A DNA stretch of 9,818 bases from Candidatus Cloacimonadota bacterium (GTDB lineage: Bacteria > Cloacimonadota > Cloacimonadia > Cloacimonadales > TCS61): positions 1 to 9,818 of the forward strand of contig QMNP01000038.1 in the NCBI GenBank assembly GCA_003647825.1, in the 5' to 3' direction. Below are positions 5,940 through 9,818 of this stretch, piece after piece (the first letter of the stretch is position 1; each line of letters starts with the position of its first letter). The notes beneath the pieces were generated by a model, which was given only the letters and a program-made list of their open reading frames with translations, was not told where the DNA came from and did not search any database. The position numbers were made by a program, and so were the translations under genes.

Positions 5940-7280
5940 ATGGCAAATAGAACCGAAAGACAACTTCCCAATGACCTAAATGCAGAAGCTGCTGTCTTAT
6001 CTGCAATGATGATAGATAATTATGTTGTAGCCAAAGCAATCGAGAGTCTGGTAGAAGATAACTTCTATCGAAAATCACATCAAATAATTTTCCGTAATAT
6101 GAGCCAGCTTTTTGAAGCAAACAAAGAAATTGATATTATCACCTTGATAGATAATTTGAAAACAAATACCGAACTGGAAAAAGTGGGTGGAGAAGCCTTC
6201 CTGAACGAGCTCTCTGATGTTGTTCTCAGTGGCGCAAACATAGATTATCACGTAAATATAGTGTTGGAAAAAGCACTTCTCAGACAACTGATCCAGACTT
6301 CCAATAAAATTGTCGAAAGCAGTTATAATTCAGATCAGCCGGTAGAAGATATTGTCGATGAAGCAGAGCAGGCGATCTTCCGTATAGCAGAACGTCCCAA
6401 TAGAAAAGCATTTCAAAGTATTGCCAGTGTAATTCCTACTACCATAGAGAATATCGAAGAAACAGCATTAACCAAAAAGAATGTTTTGGGTGTGGCTTCA
6501 GGATTCATGGATCTGGATCGTAAAATTGGTGGATTTCGTCCTGGCCAACTTATTATTTTAGCTGCTCGACCAGCTATGGGAAAAACATCATTAGCTTTGA
6601 ATATGGCCTCTAATATGGCAATTAAATTCGATAAAAAAGTTGGAATCTTTACTATGGAGATGGAAGCCGATGAACTTTTAATGAGAATGCTGAGTGCTGC
6701 TTCGGAAGTAGAGATGGAAAACATGCTGAAAGGTTATGGCATGAATGAAAAGAAATTATTACGTATCGCCGGAGCTGCTGAAGTATTGGCTGAAAAAGAT
6801 ATTTATATCGATGATAACGGTTCTAACACAATACTGGATATTCGTGCCAAAACACGACGATTAAAAGCGGAATTGAAAGGGCTTGACATGATCTTCATAG
6901 ATTATATGCAGCTGATGTCTGTAAAGCGCAACCGAGAAAACAGACAGCAGGAAATATCTGAGATCTCTCGCTCTTTAAAGATATTAGCCAAAGAGTTAGG
7001 ACTTCCGATAATTGCTTTGTCTCAACTTAATCGTGGTGTGGAAAGCAGAGATGACAAAAGACCAAAACTATCAGATTTACGTGAATCCGGTGCAATTGAG
7101 CAGGATGCCGATATTGTGTTGTTCATTTATCGTGATGAAGTTTATTACGAAGAAGCATCAGAAAAACCCGGTATTGCTGAATTGATCATCGGAAAAAACC
7201 GTCATGGTGCGATTGGAAAAGTAGAGCTTCGATTTGATGCTAAGTTCACTGCTTTTAGAGACCTTAATCAATACGACTAA
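5940..7280 (+). CDS. dnaB: Replicative DNA helicase DnaB
   Basis: DnaB is the hexameric 5'-3' helicase that unwinds DNA at the replication fork and recruits primase. The product has 446 residues, the family norm. The N-terminal helical domain (about 8-115, LPNDLNAEAAVLSAMM at its start) is followed by a linker and the RecA-like C-terminal domain. That domain has Walker A AARPAMGKTS with K215 (serine before MGK is usual, alanine here), Walker B MIFIDYMQLM, SQLNRGVESR and DLRESGAIEQDADIV. The C-terminal KNRHGAIGKVELRF is the arginine-finger region. I chose ATG at 5940, with AGGA at 5930-5933, over an in-frame TTG two codons earlier. There is no intein or frameshift. It is 3 nt from the next gene. 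Confidence 0.97.
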   Translation: MANRTERQLPNDLNAEAAVLSAMMIDNYVVAKAIESLVEDNFYRKSHQIIFRNMSQLFEANKEIDIITLIDNLKTNTELEKVGGEAFLNELSDVVLSGANIDYHVNIVLEKALLRQLIQTSNKIVESSYNSDQPVEDIVDEAEQAIFRIAERPNRKAFQSIASVIPTTIENIEETALTKKNVLGVASGFMDLDRKIGGFRPGQLIILAARPAMGKTSLALNMASNMAIKFDKKVGIFTMEMEADELLMRMLSAASEVEMENMLKGYGMNEKKLLRIAGAAEVLAEKDIYIDDNGSNTILDIRAKTRRLKAELKGLDMIFIDYMQLMSVKRNRENRQQEISEISRSLKILAKELGLPIIALSQLNRGVESRDDKRPKLSDLRESGAIEQDADIVLFIYRDEVYYEEASEKPGIAELIIGKNRHGAIGKVELRFDAKFTAFRDLNQYD

Positions 7281-7283
7281 TCT

Positions 7284-8033
7284 ATGATTAATCTGTATAT
7301 CAGTCTGGTGGGAGAGTTCATGCTCTTCCAATATGCCGTTTTTTCTCACCTTTCTCAAATCAGGAAAAGATTTTCCGATATCATAATTCAGATGCGTAGG
7401 ATCGGTTATGATTCAATCCTTCTCATCTCTGTAACTTCTGGTTTTACTGGATTGGTTACATCTGTGCAGGCTTCATACCAAACAAGTGGTTATATCCCCG
7501 AAAGTCTTATCGGGGTACTGGTAGCAAAATCTACAATGATCGAATTAGCGCCGGTTCTTACTGGCTTAGTTTTAGCAGGGAAAGTAGGTGCTTCTATTGC
7601 GGCTGAAATCGGCACAATGAAGGTGAGTGAGCAGATCGATGCTCTGGAAACGATGGCAATAGATCCAGTAGAATATCTCTACATGCCCAGAGTAATTGCA
7701 GGAATAATTATGTTTCCTCTGCTTACTGTTCTAGCTAATTTTATCGGTATTTTTTCAGCTTATATTTTATCTGTATATAAATACAACGTAAATGCTTACA
7801 GCTTTTTCTCCAACATGAAGGATTTCTTTCTACCTGCAGATCTTTGGGGTGGATTGGTGAAAGCTGTTTTCTTCGGTTTAATAATTACGATGGTTGGCTG
7901 TTTTGCAGGCAGTAAAGCCAAAGGCGGAGCAGAAGGAGTAGGAAAAGTAACTACTCTTACTGTTGTCTATTCATCAATCCTGGTACTTATCATGGATTTT
8001 GTGGTAGCTGCGATCTTGTTTGGTGGAGTTTAA
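7284..8033 (+). CDS. mlaE: MlaE-family ABC permease (lipid transport)
   Basis: MlaE-type permeases sit in the inner membrane and move phospholipids between the inner and outer membrane with an MlaF ATPase and an MlaD (MCE) protein. The protein has 249 residues and shows the family core ELAPVLTGLVLAGKVGASIAAEIGTM (87-112), then S-E-Q-I-D-A-L-E-T-M. Hydrophobic segments occur near 45-63, 76-107, 132-160, 190-208 and 222-247. The ATG at 7284 keeps the usual N-terminal amphipathic helix (LVGEFMLF) but has no ribosome binding site. The ATG at 7320 has GGGAG 5 nt upstream and would drop 12 residues. The gene starts 3 nt after dnaB. MlaF and MlaD genes, usually adjacent, are absent here; the next gene is a thiamine-binding lipoprotein. 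Confidence 0.9.
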   Translation: MINLYISLVGEFMLFQYAVFSHLSQIRKRFSDIIIQMRRIGYDSILLISVTSGFTGLVTSVQASYQTSGYIPESLIGVLVAKSTMIELAPVLTGLVLAGKVGASIAAEIGTMKVSEQIDALETMAIDPVEYLYMPRVIAGIIMFPLLTVLANFIGIFSAYILSVYKYNVNAYSFFSNMKDFFLPADLWGGLVKAVFFGLIITMVGCFAGSKAKGGAEGVGKVTTLTVVYSSILVLIMDFVVAAILFGGV

Positions 8034-8044
8034 GGAATTCTAAT

Positions 8045-9085
8045 ATGAATAAAATTATCTGGTTATTGATCTTAACCTTGATCTTGTTAACCTTGATCTT
8101 GAGTGGATGTTTTCTAAAGAAGAAACAACAGGAAGATTTTTCAGAAGATACACTACATCTATTTGCTACTGAAGTTTTTTTAAATGACACCTTCTACAGT
8201 GAAACGATGCCTATTTTCGAAAATATTTTCAATTGCAGGGTTGAATTAACAAATTTTCCTAATGCCACTGTTCTTTTAGATGAACTTACCAATAATGACA
8301 GCATAGAGGTAGATGTGGTTTTTGGACTTGATAACACATTGTTGTATAGGACATTACAGGAAAGCTTGTTTACAGCGTATGAAGCTCAAAATTTGAAATA
8401 TATACCAAAAGAATATATCATCGACAAAACCAATCAGATGATCCCGATCTGTTCTAGCCCATTAGCTTTTATTTATAACGATCAAAGCATTGAAAAAGCT
8501 CCGGAAACATTTGGTGAAATGCAGGATGGTATTTTTAAAGATAAGATAATTCTGCTAAATCCTCATACTTCCAGTTTAGGAAGAGCAATGCTCATCTGGT
8601 CGGTTGCAGCTTTCGGAGAGAACGGTTATAGCCACTTCTGGAAAAGTGTGAAAGAAAATATTTTTACAATTGCAGATGATCAGGAAGAAGGCTATAATAT
8701 GTTTTTAGCTGCTCAGGCTCCATTAATTCAAGCATATTCAAGCTCTATTATCTATCATATAAAACAGGAAGCAACAGATAGATTTAAGGCTACGATTCCA
8801 CAAGAAGGTTGTTTCAAAGTTATCAAAACTGCAGGAATTGCTGCCAGATCTGAAAACGTAGAATTAGCAAAGCATTTTATTGATTTCTTGCTATCTGATG
8901 ATTTTCAAACAATAGTTCCCGAACGTATGTGGATGTATCCCTGTAGTAAAAATATTAAATTAAACAACGATTATGAATTATTACCTGCTGTAAAAAATGA
9001 TTATACATCTCAACTTTCATCACGCACTGTTGGTAGAAGGATTTCTGCCTGGTTGAAGAGATGGGATTCGATCATGTTGAAGTAA
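8045..9085 (+). CDS. ThiB-like substrate-binding lipoprotein of a thiamine-type ABC importer
   Basis: This is a 346-residue periplasmic-binding-protein-like lipoprotein. Residues 1-21 are a lipoprotein signal peptide with lipobox L-S-G-C22. Several blocks match the thiamine-binding TbpA/ThiB group: DVVFGLDNTLL, SPLAFIYND, NPHTSSLGRAMLIWSVAAFGENG, then FLAAQAPLIQAYSSSIIYH and PERMWMYP near the end. It should capture thiamine, or a related cation, and hand it to a permease. No thiP-like permease or thiQ ATPase lies in the window. AAGGA at 8032-8036 overlaps the mlaE stop and lies 8 nt from the ATG. Codons 10-14 and 15-19 are a perfect 15-bp duplication inside the signal peptide. Other family-1 binding proteins (iron, polyamine) are possible, but the GLDN block favours thiamine. 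Confidence 0.8.
   Translation: MNKIIWLLILTLILLTLILSGCFLKKKQQEDFSEDTLHLFATEVFLNDTFYSETMPIFENIFNCRVELTNFPNATVLLDELTNNDSIEVDVVFGLDNTLLYRTLQESLFTAYEAQNLKYIPKEYIIDKTNQMIPICSSPLAFIYNDQSIEKAPETFGEMQDGIFKDKIILLNPHTSSLGRAMLIWSVAAFGENGYSHFWKSVKENIFTIADDQEEGYNMFLAAQAPLIQAYSSSIIYHIKQEATDRFKATIPQEGCFKVIKTAGIAARSENVELAKHFIDFLLSDDFQTIVPERMWMYPCSKNIKLNNDYELLPAVKNDYTSQLSSRTVGRRISAWLKRWDSIMLK
8072..8101 (+). repeat. Perfect 15-bp tandem repeat in a signal peptide
   Basis: TTAACCTTGATCTTG occurs twice in direct succession, at 8072-8086 and 8087-8101. It is in frame with the lipoprotein gene and encodes L-T-L-I-L twice in the hydrophobic core just before the lipobox. A related TTGATCTT occurs at 8066-8073, giving three copies of that octamer (8066, 8078, 8093). 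Confidence 0.95.
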
Positions 9086-9093
9086 CCTTGAGA

Positions 9094-9561
9094 ATGAATA
9101 ACAAAAAATTTAAGATAGTCCTTTATGAACCAGAAATCCCGGGTAATACAGGAAATATTGGAAGATTATGTGTAGGTACAAATTCCGAACTTCACATCAT
9201 CAAACCAATGCGCTTTTTGCTTACAGATAAATATTTGAAACGTGCTGGATTGGATTATTGGGATAAATTAGATTTGCATATTCATGAAAATCTGGATGAG
9301 TTTTTACAGAAACACAGTGAAAGTAATATTTTCTGGTGCACTACAAAATGCCAGAATGCCTATACTGAAGTATCTTACGAAAAAGGTGATGTGTTTGTCT
9401 TTGGTCCTGAATCTAAAGGCATACCGGAAGATATCTTGCATGAAAATTGGGATAACACAATTACTATTCCAATGACCGATAATATTCGTTCTCTAAATCT
9501 TTCAAATAGTGTTTCTATTATTTTATACGAAGCTATCCGGCAAGCAGGATTTGAGAAATAA
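9094..9561 (+). CDS. trmL: tRNA (cytidine/uridine-34-2'-O)-methyltransferase, TrmL-like SPOUT enzyme
   Basis: TrmL methylates the ribose of the wobble nucleotide in certain leucine tRNAs, using S-adenosylmethionine. The product has 155 residues, the length of a minimal one-domain SPOUT enzyme. YEPEIPGNTGNIGRLC near the N-terminus, FVFGPESKGIPEDIL in the middle and IPMTDNIRSLNLSNSVSIILYEAIRQ at the C-terminus are the three motifs that build the trefoil knot and bind the cofactor. I chose ATG at 9094 because the family begins MxxxxIVLYEPEIP; an in-frame ATG at 9061 would overlap the lipoprotein gene by 25 nt. The ribosome binding site is weak (TTGAG) and the gap is 8 nt, suggesting coupling to the gene before it. 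It is the last gene of the run. Confidence 0.93.
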   Translation: MNNKKFKIVLYEPEIPGNTGNIGRLCVGTNSELHIIKPMRFLLTDKYLKRAGLDYWDKLDLHIHENLDEFLQKHSESNIFWCTTKCQNAYTEVSYEKGDVFVFGPESKGIPEDILHENWDNTITIPMTDNIRSLNLSNSVSIILYEAIRQAGFEK

Positions 9562-9571
9562 GGAAATTCTG

Positions 9572-9659
9572 ATTGTTGATAACTTCCTAATGTTTGAAGG
9601 GCATTTGATACACCAACAATTAGAAGTACATATAATTGTACTTTTCATATTCGGAAGTT
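9572..9659. repeat. Nested and interleaved inverted repeats after trmL
   Basis: Three pairs are visible. ATTGTTG (9572-9578) pairs with CAACAAT (9614-9620). AACTTCCTAAT (9581-9591) pairs with ATTCGGAAGTT (9649-9659) at 10 of 11 positions. AAGTACA (9624-9630) pairs with TGTACTT (9637-9643) around a 6-nt loop; this last hairpin is followed by TTCATATTC and could act as a weak terminator of the operon. The first two pairs interleave, so they would either exclude each other or form a pseudoknot. Confidence 0.55.
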
Positions 9660-9762
9660 GTAATAAGTAATTGTATTTGACAAAATATCCGCTCAATTTT
9701 CTTTATTTCAACTCAGTTATAAATGATATGAAAAAAAGTAGTTTAGATATTGAGAGAAAATT

Positions 9763-9818
9763 ATGAATTGTGAAAATAAAACAAAAAACATGCAGAATTG
9801 TAATTGCACTTATTCCTG
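9763..9818 (+). CDS. Start of a cysteine-rich small protein, DUF6485-like (cut by window edge)
   Basis: Only 18 codons are visible. They read M-N-C, then a polar stretch with N-C-N-C-T-Y. The spacing C-x(n)-NCxCTY resembles the N-terminus of DUF6485, a family of short proteins with many cysteines thought to bind metal; no function is established. A GAGAGA element (about 9752-9757) precedes the ATG, and a TTGACA at 9677-9682 may belong to its promoter, though no good -10 follows. A 12-codon frame from ATG 9728 ends in an ATGA overlap with this start, but it has no ribosome binding site. The call is tentative because so little is present. Confidence 0.5.
   Translation, partial: MNCENKTKNMQNCNCTYS

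Noticed and set aside
6413..6724. 103-residue minus-strand open frame inside dnaB
   Set aside because: It is antisense to a highly conserved helicase domain and its content follows from the dnaB codons.
9284..9475. 63-residue plus-strand frame inside trmL
   Set aside because: It is an alternative frame within a conserved SPOUT methyltransferase gene and shows no independent evidence.
9728..9766. 12-codon frame overlapping the last start codon by ATGA, considered as a leader peptide
   Set aside because: There is no ribosome binding site and no run of regulatory codons, so it is probably chance.
1..9818. Search for a CRISPR array, insertion sequence, tRNA, rRNA or origin of replication
   Set aside because: I saw no regularly spaced repeats, transposase, cloverleaf-like sequence or DnaA-box cluster. 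DnaB alone does not indicate an origin.

Overview
The window is AT-rich bacterial chromosome. An MlaE-type outer-membrane lipid permease and a lipoprotein signal peptide point to a diderm (Gram-negative) cell. The low GC, lack of clear E. coli-like -10 boxes and gene order would fit an anaerobic lineage of the FCB group such as Cloacimonadota, but that placement is inference and was not tested. Nearly all of the sequence is accounted for by recognisable genes. I found no RNA genes, CRISPR array, insertion sequence or clear phage material, and no complete unknown defence or biosynthetic system.

Left part (1-1742). At the left edge lies the start of a minus-strand mraZ, the gene that normally opens the division/cell-wall (dcw) cluster. 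It is preceded by a promoter-like region with four 10-bp-phased boxes that look like a diverged MraZ operator. The predicted MraZ lacks the usual arginine in its N-terminal DNA-binding motif. Divergent from it is a small accessory group: a 71-residue two-helix membrane protein resembling the Imm17 immunity family, a 72-residue secreted or membrane-anchored protein of unknown function, and a GNAT acetyltransferase that overlaps it by ATGA.

Middle part (1743-3763). A minus-strand cold-shock protein gene has a strong terminator and a leader of roughly 100-140 nt able to form hairpins. Divergent from it is a response regulator-PAS-HD-GYP protein, predicted to degrade cyclic di-GMP. Its start codon is odd: the well-placed ribosome binding site points to an ATT codon rather than to the only usable in-frame TTG.

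Right part (3861-9561). Eight genes run in one direction with mostly 3-15 nt gaps: gcvH, gmk, a probable rpoZ, family-4 uracil-DNA glycosylase, dnaB, an MlaE permease, a ThiB-like thiamine-binding lipoprotein and trmL. This looks like a housekeeping operon joining lipoyl/glycine metabolism, GMP phosphorylation, transcription, repair and replication with envelope transport and tRNA modification. The only real gap (110 nt) is before dnaB. The two transport genes lack their usual ABC partners here. The ThiB signal peptide carries a perfect 15-bp in-frame tandem duplication. The right edge holds a structured intergenic region and the first codons of a cysteine-rich protein resembling DUF6485.
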